A stretch of DNA of 64,000 bases from Bimuria novae-zelandiae CBS 107.79. Its lineage: Eukaryota; Ascomycota; Dothideomycetes; Pleosporales; Didymosphaeriaceae. Every line of letters starts with the position of its first letter. The stretch's first letter is position 1. Of the stretch, positions 11,209-23,250 are shown piece after piece. Both the position numbers and the translations under genes were made by a program. The stretch is taken from positions 269,095 to 333,094 of the forward strand of contig ML976684.1 in NCBI GenBank assembly GCA_010015655.1. The letters run 5' to 3'. The notes below the pieces were generated by a model. The model was given only the letters and a program-made list of their open reading frames with translations. It had not been told where the DNA came from and did no database searches.

Positions 11209-12413
11209 TAATCTTTCTCACCACATCAGGAATCCTGTCAATCCAAGTGTTTATCGTCTTTTGAGGTATTCTCTTCCACTCAGTCCTCCAGTGTAATTCA
11301 AACTCATCCTCGGTCCTTGAGGGATCAAAATCCTTGTTGTATGCCTCCGGATCCATGGCCAGGTGTGCTCCTCGGCGTTGACATCTGGTGAATGTCCAGG
11401 CCAGCAGAGCTTCTTGATATGTGAGACTTCGAGGAACTCTGTATCGAATCGAGAGGTGTGAGCTAGCGCGCCGTCCTCTAGTAAAAGCACGTCGGTCTTC
11501 CCTTTCCTTTTGAGCTCGTCAATCCATGGTTTGACCAAGCGCTTGAATACTTCTTCGTGGTGACGATATCCATCAATCCCACCCCGGGTACGATCACCGC
11601 GAGAGAGCTCCATCTTCTTCGTCCATGGCCACTTCCTTGAATTGGTTTTTGCCTCTCCCATCTCTCGTAGAGCGGCTCGAGCTTGAGGGACCAGAGTCTC
11701 TCTCTGCTTCTTGTTCTCCAGGTTCTCGAGCTTGAGGAACTCATCGGCCGTGTTTTTGCTGATTGCGTTTCCATACCGTATCTGTGGCAAGGACCCTTAT
11801 TATTGTATGTGAAGCAGCCGTAGAATTGCATCTCACTGTACTTTTTCACCCATGGTTTTTTGACGTCTTTGTTGTATTTTTCTTTAGGTAATACCCAAGC
11901 TCTATGCATGCCTCTCTGCTCACTAACTCGAGCTGGGGTCTCGTCGAAGTATACGCTCCTACGAAAGTTGAAAACCCTTGTTATCTCCTACTTCATGAAG
12001 GTCAGGATTGTGATCGAGTGCCCATCTGTATCGAACCTCCTTCTCGTCCTCTGTAAGCTCAGGTTTGTAACCTTGTTTACGACGAGCGTAACCTCTCTCA
12101 TATCGTACGTTTTGAAGCGTTTCTTTGCTTATATTGGGCAGCCCGTGAAGGTCTCCATCGGCGATGAGCTTCCAGGCTTATTTCTCTCTGTGCGCTTGAT
12201 CCTGGGTAACCCTACGCACAATCTCGTCCTTTTGCTCCTCGGTAAGCGTAATTAGTCTCCCTCGGCCGACCTCGTCCTTGTACACATAATCGTCTGTAAT
12301 TGGCAGGTTAGAGTCCTCGGCCCTCTGTTTGCAACGTTGAACAGTCTTGGAGATTGCACTCTGAGAGACACCAAGTTGTGATGCGAGTTGATGTTGTTTT
12401 GCAGTCCCGAGGA

Positions 12414-15400
12414 CACAGTTGTCAACAATCAAATATACTTGCAAATCTGGTCTTTCCGTTAGTCAAATCTTTAAATTAAGTAAACCAAGTCCGCCTATAT
12501 AATTTAGCAAGTAAATCTAAGTCTCTAAATAGATTTAATTTAAAGATTTAAAGGATTTATTTAGCTTAGATAAGTAGCTATAAAGGGTGTAGTACTCTAG
12601 CTTAAGAGGTATTATAATTAGCTTAACCTACTAGCTTTAACGCCTAGTTTAACGTAAAACTTAATAATTATAGCTTACTTTTAGCTTTATTGTTTAACGC
12701 GTTAGCAATTATTACTTTATTTTTAGTATATTTACGCCTATTATAGTTAGCTTAATACGTACTTTTTAGAGTTTTTACTTACTTATTACTACTTTTATAG
12801 CCTATTATACTACCTAAACGCGCTATTAATAAGCTAACACCTACTAAAGAAGCTAGTAGTAGACGCTAAAAGCGCGCTCGTAAGCCTACCTAATACGCTA
12901 TAGAAAGGGATAAACTACCTAAGCTACTTAAAACGCAGTAAGTTACGCTACTACTACTATTATTACTATTATTTTAAGCTACTAAGCTAGTTGCCGCTAC
13001 CTTAGAGGCTACTAATAAGCTTCTTAGCTAGGTTATAGGCGTGCCTAAACAGCTATAGGAGCTTATAATAATAGAATTATAGACGCTAGCAGCGCTAAAG
13101 GAGATATTAAAAGTAGCTATAGTAGTTATAATAAAGATAGATAACTATAAAGATATAAATAAGTTTAATAGGCGCTTTATAAATAACTTTAATAGTATTA
13201 ACTAGAGTAAATTTAAGCGATTTTGTAAGCTATTACGTATACTTATAGGTAAAAAAAGCTAGATTTTTAAGTACGGATATTACGTCGTCCTAAAATAGCA
13301 GGCTAGTATTAGCAATCTTAAGCCTAAACGCACCTTTTTTATATGCTATTAGTATTACTAATATACCTTAACTAGTAGTATTATTAAAGTTATAGCTACT
13401 ACGAGCTTAGCGGCAAAGCACCTAGAAATTTAATAGTTAAGTTATTACTTAATAAAGTATAGTAAGGTGCTAGTAGCGCTGCCTAGCAAGTAAAAGTTAA
13501 TTATAAAAGTTATAAGAGTTAGTATTAAAGTTAGTTAAAAAGTAGCTAATAAGCTAAGTAATTTTAACGTATAAGGCTTTTAACTTACTACTATAATATA
13601 GCTTATTAAAAATAATTACCTATTGCGCGAGTTTAAGACTTTAAGCTTTTAAAAAATACTATAGTTTACTAACCTAGTAGTAAAAGTAGCGCTTTAGTTA
13701 AGCTACGCTAGCGTTATAAGGTTTATAATATATCTTTATTAATACGTTAAGCCTATTATAATTGCTAAGCTGTCTATTATAGTAAGCAAAATATATATAA
13801 CGTTTAATAGCTAGATAACTAAAGGCAGTAAACGTGGCTTCTTTAGTGTTATTGCGCATTACGCCAACACTTATAAGAGGATTATGGACTTGCCTATCGC
13901 GCTGCCGGAGCTCGCTGGTGTGCACAGCGGTGAGCGCATTGGTGATAGTATCGCTACGGTGCTCGCGACGTTTAGTATAACGCTGCAAACAACGATACTG
14001 CAGTCGAGTACTTGGCTCGTAGGTACGGCTTTATTGCCAGCCACCACCGCCTCCGTTGTGGCCCCCATACTCTCAACTTGGTCGGCCAAACTATTATGTT
14101 TGGGAAGGATAAAGACGCGTACGATAACGACCCAGCGCACGAGAAGGACAAAGAGCGCTTTATACAAGAGTGGAGGAAAATAGGACCTCTTAGCGCGTTT
14201 CTGGACATTACAAACTATATTAGTACGCTAAAATAATACCCTAACTTTACCTAATTTTAACGCTTTACGTAGGCTAATAATCCTACTAATAATAATAGTT
14301 TATTATGAACTATAGTTAAAGCCTGCGTTACCTACTAAAATAGTTACTACGTAGCTTTTAAGCACGGCTTGCTTCTCTAATAACCTATTACTACCTACGC
14401 CTAGTACTATATTAGTTTAATAATTATTACTAACTGTACTACGCGCTAAAATAGTAATAAACTTTTACCTTTACTAGCTTAGATATAATTAGACAGGCTA
14501 TTAGTAGTAAACTAGATAATAATAACTAAGTACGTAGATATTTTAAGGCTGCTTAAAGTTACTATTAAGTAGCTTAAAGGTCGCGATAAAAAGTAATATA
14601 AGTTTAATAATTACTTTAGCGTACTTTATAAGGTTATTCTTACTTTTAAATAATTAAATTACTAGCTTTAAAGAGCGCTTAGTTACCTATAGTAACATTA
14701 ACTTTATGTAGAATAAGGTACTAAAGGACTATAATTATTAACTTATACGCTACTATTATAAAACTTAAATACTATTATGCTAAACTAAGTAATATTTTAG
14801 CTTATTACGCTACTATTATTCTACACTCGCGCTATCGTAACTACTATAAAGCCTTATAGCGAGCTAAGCTAGCTTAATTACTATAAGCTAACGCAGGTTT
14901 TTAGCAATTTTAGCGCCTTTATAGCTAGCGGCAAGCACCTTAGCTACCACCTAAGCTTATTAGCTAAATAACTAACGTAATAGACAACGCGATTAACGCT
15001 ATAATTAAGTAAAAAAGTAATAATAAAGTAAGTTATATTAATAAGTATAAGCGCTAGCGCACCTTAGAGCTATAATAAAGCTACGTAAAGTATAATACTT
15101 AAGGTAATTTAGTTAGGTACTAGCTAAACCTACGTAATAAGTACTTATTAGCAGCGTAGCTAGCGCTTATTAAAATAATAATTCCTGCCTTAAGCTATAA
15201 ATATAAGTAACTTTTTAGTAAGCTTAGCGACCTATTACAACCCAAACGTTGTTAAATTAGCTTATAGTTACTAGCTACTCTGTAGTGTGTACGGAGGTAG
15301 ATAAAGACAGGTTTTCTTAAGGTTAATAATAATATTAATAAAAGTATAGTTACTAACTCTAAGCTTAATTGTTAGTATGGTATATCTTAGTAGGACAAGT

Positions 15401-15585
15401 CTGCTAAGTAATTAATATATAAAAGCGTCAAAACTAGATTTAGCTAGTAAAAATTTATAAATCCTTTAAATAAATCTAATTAAAAACCTTATTAAATTAA
15501 TTAAACAAATCTAGGAATCGCCTATAATCAAATCAACTCTAAATCCAAGCTCAGATTTGACTTGATTTGTTTGTTAACAACTGTG
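12414..15585 (+). mobile_element. hAT DNA transposon (3172 bp) nested in the mariner gene
   Basis: Imperfect inverted ends cacagttgtcaacaa and ttgttaacaactgtg are flanked by a perfect 8-bp duplication cccgagga (12406-12413 and 15586-15593), as expected for hAT elements. The plus strand carries a hAT transposase relic, best seen at 13.8-14.2 kb. The rest is RIPped to near loss of CpA. Confidence 0.9.
13830..14236 (+). pseudogene. hAT transposase segment in an un-RIPped patch
   Basis: Reading gives NNDTAVEYLARRYGF, then HRLRCGPHTLNLVGQ, and TIMFGKDKDAYDN, a run typical of fungal hAT transposases (the D..NN and C-x2-H-x-LNL region). Flanking sequence on both sides is so RIPped that no domain can be read. 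This roughly 400-bp stretch keeps normal GC content and CpA. N- and C-terminal parts, including the dimerisation domain, are not recoverable. Confidence 0.8.
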
Positions 15586-15717
15586 CCCGAGGATGACTGC
15601 ACCACACACAAACGCGCGTTTAATTGCCGTAAGCTCGCGCCGATTAGTCTTAGATTTTGGTAGATGAATCCCCTTATAATTGCGGTTCTTCCAACGCGAA
15701 ATTCGTGTATTTGGCAT

Positions 15718-15840
15718 TTTTTTGGTGGAGTAATAGCTAGTCAAAGTGTGGAGGTTGCATAGGTTAGAGATGTTTGTTTTGGTGTTGGCTCTTTGGCGTT
15801 GGCTCTTTGGCATTGGTCAGCAATTACTCCTCATTAAAGA
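15718..15840 (-). other. Upstream region of the mariner transposase with a short tandem repeat
   Basis: Between the mariner start codon and the next transposon lie two to three copies of a 14-bp unit (ttggctctttggcg). It may be the subterminal part of the mariner element. No matching inverted copy was found at the other end. Confidence 0.4.
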
Positions 15841-17448
15841 AGCTAGCGTACAAGGATCCTAATCACCTGGTGTTTCTAATTACCCCTCCAAAACGCGACA
15901 CCCGCATAAAACACGTAATATTTTAATAATACTACTTATAAATATTATTAACTATATATAGATTTAAGCGTTATAGCTACTGTAGCTATAATATTTTTAA
16001 GGTACTTAATAATATAAATTATTATTACTTAGTATTTAATATTTTTAGCTATTACTTAAGTTATTTTTTATTTCTAGGCTTATAGCTTGTGTATTTGCAG
16101 CTACTAGAGGCCTACCTGCTTTTTATAAGAGTAGCCAGGTTATATGACCTAGATTCTCGACGCCCTAGACGCTACGCTATGCTATATAGAGATTGTAAGG
16201 GTCCTGAGGAGTAGAGAGGAAGTCCTAGAGTTACTACTAAGGCTACTACTAACGTGTAGGGGTAGTAGGCATCTAAAAGGCCTTGGGCGAGCTAAGTACG
16301 TAATTAATATTAAATAAATAAATACTAAATACTTACTAATTAGTTTAAATTATATACTTTATAAAGTCTTTCTTTTGGCTTAATAATAGGAAGTAATAAA
16401 GCGTTTCTTTTTAATACGTATAGTATTATAAGATACTATAAGATTTTAGATCTAACGTCTATAGCTATACTTAATTATAAAGAAAGAACTAAGATCTAGA
16501 AGCTATAGGACGTATAGGGTATACAGAAATAAATATAGAAGCTATATATAATATAGTGTATAAAGCTATAGGGAGTAGTTATTATTAATATATACTATAG
16601 CTAGTTAATACTTATTACTTTTAATGTCTATTCAATTTTAGAGATTATATAAGTCTAATGAGGTATGTAGGATAAGGAAAAGTATATTATTTATAAGTTT
16701 TAGCCCTTAAAGATATCTATATAGCGTGGTTTCCACCTTATTACTAATTTATACTTAATTATAGAGACCTACTTGCAATTCTTTAGAGACTTATTATAAA
16801 CCTTCTTTTTTTAACTACTAAAGAGTACTTTAGTGTTCGTACATATTCCTAGAATAATGCTAGTCTTATCTGAATTATATATATTCTCCGTCTATATATT
16901 AAGCTGCTATTAAGTCTACTTATAGAGTTCTAGAAACGCGTATAACTATTTTAGTAATACTATATTAGCTCTCTAAGCCTCTAGCTTTCTACTAATTATA
17001 TAAGCGATACGTAGCTAGCGCTTAATAAAATAATTAATACTATTTATATGTGAGATTTAATCAGCTATTCTTTATATATAAATATATAAGGAAGGGTAAG
17101 GACGCTTATCTTTTTTTTTTTTTTACAAATCTATTTTATTAAAAAGTATTTTTATTTAAAAGTTAACTTCTACTAGTGCTAATAACTAAGTAAGCTTATT
17201 ATTACTCTATAAAATTATATTAATAGCGTAGACTAGGAGACGCTATACGCCTTTAGAGTAATACGCTAACTTATATAAAAATCTATATAAAAGTCTATAT
17301 AAAAATTATTAATAATAAATTATATATAATCCTCGCGAACGTCTGCATTAATAAGAGTTATAAAGAAATGTCGGGTGTTTTGTGCAGGTGTCGCGTTTTG
17401 GAGGGGTAATCAGAAACACCGGGTGATTAGGATTCTTGTACGCTAGCT
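15841..17448. mobile_element. RIPped pogo-like DNA transposon with long inverted ends
   Basis: About 74 bp at each end are inverted copies, starting agctagcgtacaaga/gatcct. Each end has ctaatcacc and ctaattacc (ctgattacc on the right) spaced 17 bp. A TA follows the right end (17449-17450); the left flank has GA, so the duplication is not perfect. An inner stretch (ccaaaacgcgacacc and gcacaaaacac) is shared with the element at 61159-62948, linking the two families. The 1.45-kb interior is too mutated to read a transposase. Confidence 0.75.
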
Positions 17449-17450
17449 TA

Positions 17451-17834
17451 CTAGCTCCTTCGTAGAGCATCCCAAGCCCCATGTATAACGCATTATGAGA
17501 CAGCACTCTGCACAGTCTGGGTGCAAATTCAAGACGGCTACCCGTGCTCAACGCTAGTTTCTCGCAGAGAAATGCCCGCGCTACGCACAGCCTAATAGCT
17601 TAATAATAAAATTATTTATTATTGTATGTTTCTTATAAAAATAATAAATCCGATCGCGCGCTATACATAGTAATAGATTTTTATATTTTTTTATTACTAT
17701 TATATTCTAATTATATATAAAGGCGGTAATAGAGGCCACTTTACTACCTTTACCGGAGGAGTAGTATTGTAAGGTACTTAATATAGAGTTAATATTAGTC
17801 CTACTAAAGTTAATTAGGCCTTAGCCTACTTACT
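17451..17834. other. Spacer, partly un-RIPped, no gene seen
   Basis: 17451-17590 has normal composition, while 17590-17834 is AT-rich and RIPped. No reading frame, RNA gene or element end was recognised. Confidence 0.5.
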
Positions 17835-17839
17835 TAGAA

Positions 17840-18291
17840 TGTTATGAGGCTCTCACACCTTGTTCCGATCCGGGTTAGGGCGGTAAGGTATCGTGGTGCT
17901 TCACGGATTATTTAGTGGTACAAGTTGATGCGACACTTAGCGCGGCTAGACAATCCAATCTTATAATAAATAAGATAACTATTAGTCTGTATAGGAGAAC
18001 GTACTCGCACAGAAGATATATAAGTTGACTACGAGGAAGGAAACAACAATAGGAAAGTCGCCACACTATATACTAGCCTATTCCTTCTTCGTAGTCCCGC
18101 CAAGGCCCTGTAGTCCCAGGGACTACGGTAGTCCCATGGGACTTCCCTTTATGCGGGACTTCGTCACGTGACTGCTAACTAAGCTGCCCCGCGCCCCGTT
18201 AGGTCCCGTTAACTCTGCTACTTCGTCAACAATTACTCTCTTGGCGTAATTGTCTGGCATCTTCATCCTTGTGGGGTTCGTGGTCGTAACA
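17840..18291 (+). repeat. Solo LTR (452 bp)
   Basis: It begins tgttatgaggctctc and ends gtcgtaaca (TG...CA). A perfect 5-bp duplication tagaa flanks it (17835-17839 and 18292-18296), so the element was reduced to one LTR by recombination between its LTRs. Its 3' half is related to 23490-23710. It is only partly RIPped. Confidence 0.85.
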
Positions 18292-18877
18292 TAGAAGTAA
18301 ATTAAGTTTTTAGAACGTCTTATTAAACTGTTAAATTAGTCTTCTAAGCTTCCGTTTTAATCTAACGTGCCTTATTTAGTAGTAAAGTGTATAAGTTATA
18401 AATACCTCTAGCTTATTACTAGTAAAACTTAATACTGAGCTATTTAATAAAGACTTTATCTTACTATAAGTAGCTAGCTTTATAACGTTAATAAGTACTA
18501 ATTTTATACTAAAACTTCTTTATAGGAAGTTTCACGCTACTCTTGAGGTATTATAGTATATTTTTAAGTAATTTTATAGTAATTAGTACTACGGTTTAAG
18601 TACTATTTAATATAATTATAGAAGTTTACGTGAAATTTCTTTTATGTATTTAAGTAACTAGTAATTTCTTACTCCTTTTCATGAGTAAGTAAAGCATTAG
18701 CTACTATTATCTTATTAATATTACGCCTCTCTACTATAGCATGGGCTTACTATAAGTATATAGGGCCTCTAGTAATAGCAAGGGTACGCGTTTTAAGCGC
18801 TTAACGCTCTATCTTAATAGCCTTTATACGCTGTAATTGGTGCTTAAGTTTATATAAAAAACGGGTATGTGTAGTGC

Positions 18878-19139
18878 TGTAAAAATGGCCCCGACTGCGG
18901 GTCACTCAATCTATCAACAGTACTAAGGCGATCCCTTAGGGAGGAAAGAAGGGCTAGGGCGAGGGGGATAAATAGGGTGAGAACCCTGACAGTGCTAGTC
19001 GAGCCCTGTCTTGCGCTGTTACGCGCTAGTCGATCGCTGTCATGCGCTGTCATGCGCCGTCTAGCGCTGTCGCGTGCTGTCATGCGCTGTTGAGTGCTGT
19101 CCATGGCTATCGTTAGCTCTCGATCCACGCTTCGTGACA
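18878..19139 (-). repeat. Un-RIPped solo LTR (262 bp) inside RIPped DNA
   Basis: The plus strand reads tgtaaaaatggcc...cttcgtgaca, with TGT...ACA ends and the perfect 5-bp duplication agtgc at 18873-18877 and 19140-19144. Read on the minus strand it starts tgtcacgaagcgtgg, like many fungal LTRs, and has a TATA-like ctatttatcc. Degenerate 10-11-bp units (catgcgctgt) fill part of it. Both sides are fully RIPped Gypsy sequence, so this copy arrived later or was too short to be recognised by RIP. Confidence 0.85.
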
Positions 19140-19559
19140 AGTGCTACCTTTAATTATATATAAAATCTTAGCCAAAAGGTCGGCTAGCAGATACGTAAAG
19201 AATACTTTTTTAACGCTTTTAAACTATATTTATTACTACTAAAAGGTCCTAGACGTCTGCTAGCTAAAGTTACTTAAATTTAAAAAATAGTAGTTATTAT
19301 CTTTAATTTTTAAGATACTAAATTACGCGATGCAGGCACTCTATCAGGCCTCTTAGGCTAATAAAAAGGATATAACTTTTATAAAATAAGCCTAATTAAA
19401 GAGAGTTAAAACTAAGCTTACTAGCCTAATGACTTTATTTTATAATACTATAATAAGTATTAAAAAGGGAGAGACGTACAAAGACTTTAGTTATGCTTTT
19501 TAATTATTTAAAGCCCTCTTACAGCCCTTAAAGGTTCAAGTACTTGCTTAAGGCTTTAT

Positions 19560-21640
19560 AAATATAAGCTTAACGTCTATAGCAACGCTTATAAATTAAA
19601 CTAAAGAAGTGTAAATTCCATGTAATAAGACTAGAATTTCTAGGACACATTATTAGCCCAAATAGAATTAAAATAGTACTAGACAAAATTAAATGTATTA
19701 AGAACTAGCTAATACTAAAAACTATAAAAATATCTAAGAATTCTTAGCATTCTATAAATTTAATTAATAATTTGTTAGGGACTACGCAAAGATTATAATA
19801 CCCCTAATAAACTTTATAAAAAAGGATGCACTATTTATATAAATAATAGAGTATAGAAAGTTATTTTCACTATTGAAAATAGTATGTATTATGCCACTAG
19901 CACTTATCCACTTCCGGGATAGAGAACCACTACGATTCGAAACAGACGTAAGCGACCTTGCGATGGACGCATGCGCAAAATAGGAAAAAGACGGCAAATG
20001 GAATCTAATTGCATACTACTCAAGGAAGTTCAACGACGCAGAAACACAATACGACGTATACCACAAGGAACTCTACGCTATTATAAAAGTATTAAAGCAC
20101 TAGAGGATTTACGCTTTTAGCTCCCTAAAACTAGAAATCTATACGGATTATAAGAATTAACTACGATTTATAACTATAAAAGAACTTACACAGCGATAAT
20201 AGTAATAATTATAAACTATAGGATAATATAATTTTAAAGTTATCTATATAGCAGGAAAAGAAAATAGACAAGTAGACGCGCTTAGTTAATAAAGTAATCT
20301 TATAAAAAAAAAGGCAAAAACCTATTTTGTAATACTATAAAAAAACAAGAATAAATCTTTTAAACTTACGATAGAACTTAATTAACTCTTTAATATAATA
20401 AGAGAAGTACCTAAGGAACTATAGACCAAGATTATATAATAATATTATAATAACCTAGTATATAGACACCGAGACATTAGGAAGATAATAGAACTTATCT
20501 AGTAAAACTACAGCTTTAAAGGAATTAAAGAAGTAATAACTACATATATCCGTAAATACGCAGATTACTAATGCAATAAGCATGTAACATATCTTAAGTA
20601 TAGAGAAATATAAGCAATCTAAATACTAGTTACACTATAGGAAGACATCGCTATAGACTTTATTATAGAATTACTAAGGTTAAAAGACCTAGCAATAGGA
20701 ATTAGTTACAACGTAATATTAAATATTATTTATTAACTTACTAAATACGTAGAATTATTACTATACTAAAAGATAACTATAGTAAAGGAACTTGCATTCC
20801 ATATTCTAAATTAACTTATATAATATAATAGTATCTTAAAGACAATTATCAGCGATAAAGATAAACTCTTTACCTTAAACTACTAGACAATACTTATAGT
20901 ACTTATTAGAATGAAAAGAAAACTATCAACAGCATATTGTCTATAAATAGACAGACAAACAGAACGTACAAATTAAATGATTAAATCGTACCTACGCATC
21001 TATTGCAATAACTAAAAGAATAACTAAATTTCCCTATTACCTATAGCATAATTAGCATATAATAACACGGTACTAAAAGTAATAGGATTTACACTATTTT
21101 ATATAAACCACGGAAGACACCCATATCTCTTTAATTAAGCATTTTTTATAATAATTAAGATAAAAGAAGTAATTAATATAGCGGAGACTATAAAGAAAAC
21201 GCACGTATAACTCTAAGAAAATCTTATGAAGGCTTAATAGTAAAGTATTTTCTATATAAACTAAAAATAAAAAATAGTACTTTAGCTAAAGAAGGGGGAT
21301 AAAATATATCTACTATAAAGAATCTTTAAATCTAGAAAAAGAAATACAAGAAAATAGCTTATATTAAAGTTAAGCTATTTTTTTTATTAAATAAGTAATA
21401 CTAGTTAATTACTAATTAGAACTACTGCTAGACGTAAAAATACACCTAGTATTCTATATAGACTAACTTAAACCTGTAGACCTTAAAACACTAATTAAAA
21501 TAACATTCTATTACTAGCTAGAGGAAGAAAACGAATTCGAAGTTAAAGCACTCTTAAGATATAAAAAAGTTAAATAAAAAGACTTTTAAAATATTAAGTT
21601 CCTATAGGAATAGTTAGTTAAGTAGAAAGGATACCTATAC
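19560..21640 (+). pseudogene. RIPped Ty3/Gypsy pol (reverse transcriptase, RNase H, integrase region)
   Basis: Near 19610-19680 the text reads FLGHIISPN, a Gypsy reverse-transcriptase motif. The clearest part is 19880-20110: RFETDVSDLAMDACAK, then WNLIAYYSRKFNDAETQYDV and HKELYAIIK, followed by YTDYKN. This is Gypsy RNase H. Degenerate integrase sequence follows to about 21.2 kb. CpA-to-TpA stops are dense except in the RNase H patch. The plus orientation is clear. LTRs belonging to this copy were not paired. Confidence 0.85.
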
Positions 21641-22971
21641 TTAGAAAATATATAAAAACCTAAATATAAACTTTAAAAAAATACTAATAGCTCTGAAAGA
21701 AGGCACGAAACAAGATCTATAATTACTACTACTATACTAGGATAACTCGAGGAAGCTTTAAAGGAAACAAGACTTACGACATAGTAATAATTTAAAAGAA
21801 TGTACCTAGGGATTAGAAGTAATACCCTAGCTACTAGCGCGCTACGTAGTAAAGGAGGAAGGCTTTAACTAGATCACAAACTAGTCTATTATTTTAGCAC
21901 CTAGAGTAGTATTAGGGTTAATTAATACTACTACTTAAGCTAGCTCCTTACGAGCCTCTAAAGCCTCTAACTTGTGTACTATAGTAATTAAATAACTTTT
22001 ATTCTTTTTAATATAGTTTCTTACGCTAATCGCGCAAACGCGCTATCTTCTCTTATGTTAGACAAGCACGCAAGAGCGCTACGTAAGCAAGCTCTCCTTC
22101 TATCTAAAGTTTTGCCTCCTCCTTAGCCTCTAACTTTTTTAGTCTTTCTAACTTAGCATCTATTTTTAAATAATCTAATAAAGGAATCTTCTTTAGCTTA
22201 TATTTCTAATTACTATACTAAATACAGTTTATGCACTTTAAGTATAGTAATAATAATTAATAAGGTAATTACTTCTTAGCGTAATATAAATAGGTAACTA
22301 TAGTAAATACGTAATTTTACTTAAGATAATTAGCTTGCGAATAATAGTATTGGGTAAATTAAAAAAGTAGTTTTATAGGTAATTAACTTATAAGGATATT
22401 GAGTCTAGAGAGGGGAGCTAATATTAAGATTTATTAAGATCTAATATAATGCGAGGTAGGGCATGGATATTTATTCATATAACTAACTAAGATTCCTAAC
22501 TTAGCCACGAGTTACGTGATTAATCACGCGTTCTAGAAATATTAGACGTCCTAAAAGTGTCTTAGCACAGGAGGCTTTAGGACTTTTAGGATTATTAAGA
22601 TTTGTAGAACGAGATATGTATATAGGAACGCGATAGTAGTCTCCTACTATTATATTTAACCTATCTACTAATCTATTATTTAAATTTAACTTACGCTCTT
22701 TTATTAATTTAATTACACTATATATTCTTTTAATACTAAAGCCCTATTAATACGCGCAAGCTATTAATACCCTTAACCTATATTACTAATACTCTTACCC
22801 GAGAATCAACCCTTACCCCTTTAGGACCAGCTACCCCGAAGGGCTTAACAGCTATATTATAAAGAAAACTAGTCTAGAGGCTAAAGTCTTAACAGAGTAA
22901 TGTACTTGCTTGTAAAGTAGGTTATAATAAAGTATATAAATAGTAATTACTAACTTTATATAACAATTTAT
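21641..22971. other. AT-rich RIPped region with a possible Gypsy LTR
   Basis: Non-coding in all frames. About 22389-22640 is less mutated, follows a purine stretch (gagaggggagct) and could be the 3' LTR of the Gypsy copy. No partner was found. Another short un-RIPped piece lies at 22795-22850. Nothing else was recognised. Confidence 0.35.
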
Positions 22972-23053
22972 AGCTAGGTAGTATAGTTGTTAAATGCCTG
23001 GAAAGCTTTACTCTTGGTATCTAAAGTACGTAGGTTTAAATCCTACCACCGTG
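22972..23053 (+). other. tRNA-like fossil or tRNA-derived SINE head
   Basis: tagtatagttg (22979-22989) matches the A-box consensus of RNA polymerase III genes. ggtttaaatcc (23033-23043) matches the B box with one C-to-T change, in a CpA context. A 4-bp D-stem (gtat/atgc) and a perfect 5-bp T-stem (gtagg/cctac, loop tttaaat) can be drawn. The acceptor and anticodon stems do not pair, so a working tRNA is unlikely. It sits in repeat DNA. Confidence 0.4.
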
Positions 23054-23250
23054 ACGATCTGCAAAGGCAATACTTAGTTTTAATATTTAAGGGATTTAGG
23101 TGTGACTAATACTCTATGCAGTGGCTAGTGCCGCGCAGCGTGACGTAATTAGCAAAATATTTTAAAATAAAATAATAATTATACGTCGAGTTTTAAAGAA
23201 CTAATTAGATGTCTAGAAGTACTTTTTTAAAATCAATTAGAGGGCTAGAA

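Larger units (their letters stand above)
9242..15717 (-). pseudogene. Tc1/mariner-class transposase, split by two later insertions
   Basis: Three minus-strand pieces form one gene. The start (ATG 15717-15715) gives MPNTRISRWKNRN and runs to 15594. It resumes below 12405 with a helix-turn-helix (HQLASQLGVSQSAISKTVQ) and runs to 11211 with the DDE-type core LLLEDGALAHTSRF and WPGHSPDVNAEEHTW. The tail at 9279-9242 reads IQH, a stop, then GDNDFHDG and the final stop. The gaps are a hAT element with an 8-bp duplication and a Fot1-type element with a TA duplication. Joining across them restores GAVILGTAKQHQ and VRKIIQH. The middle piece also has stops and at least one frame change, so the gene is dead. 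Element ends were not resolved. Confidence 0.85.

Noticed and set aside
18850..19140. 96-residue minus-strand open frame, and CRISPR-like spacing of short repeats
   Set aside because: The region is a solo LTR with a perfect target duplication. The 10-11-bp units are degenerate and have no regular spacers; CRISPR arrays are not expected in a fungal nucleus.
22972..23053. A functional tRNA gene
   Set aside because: Acceptor and anticodon stems do not pair and the B box has a RIP-type change.
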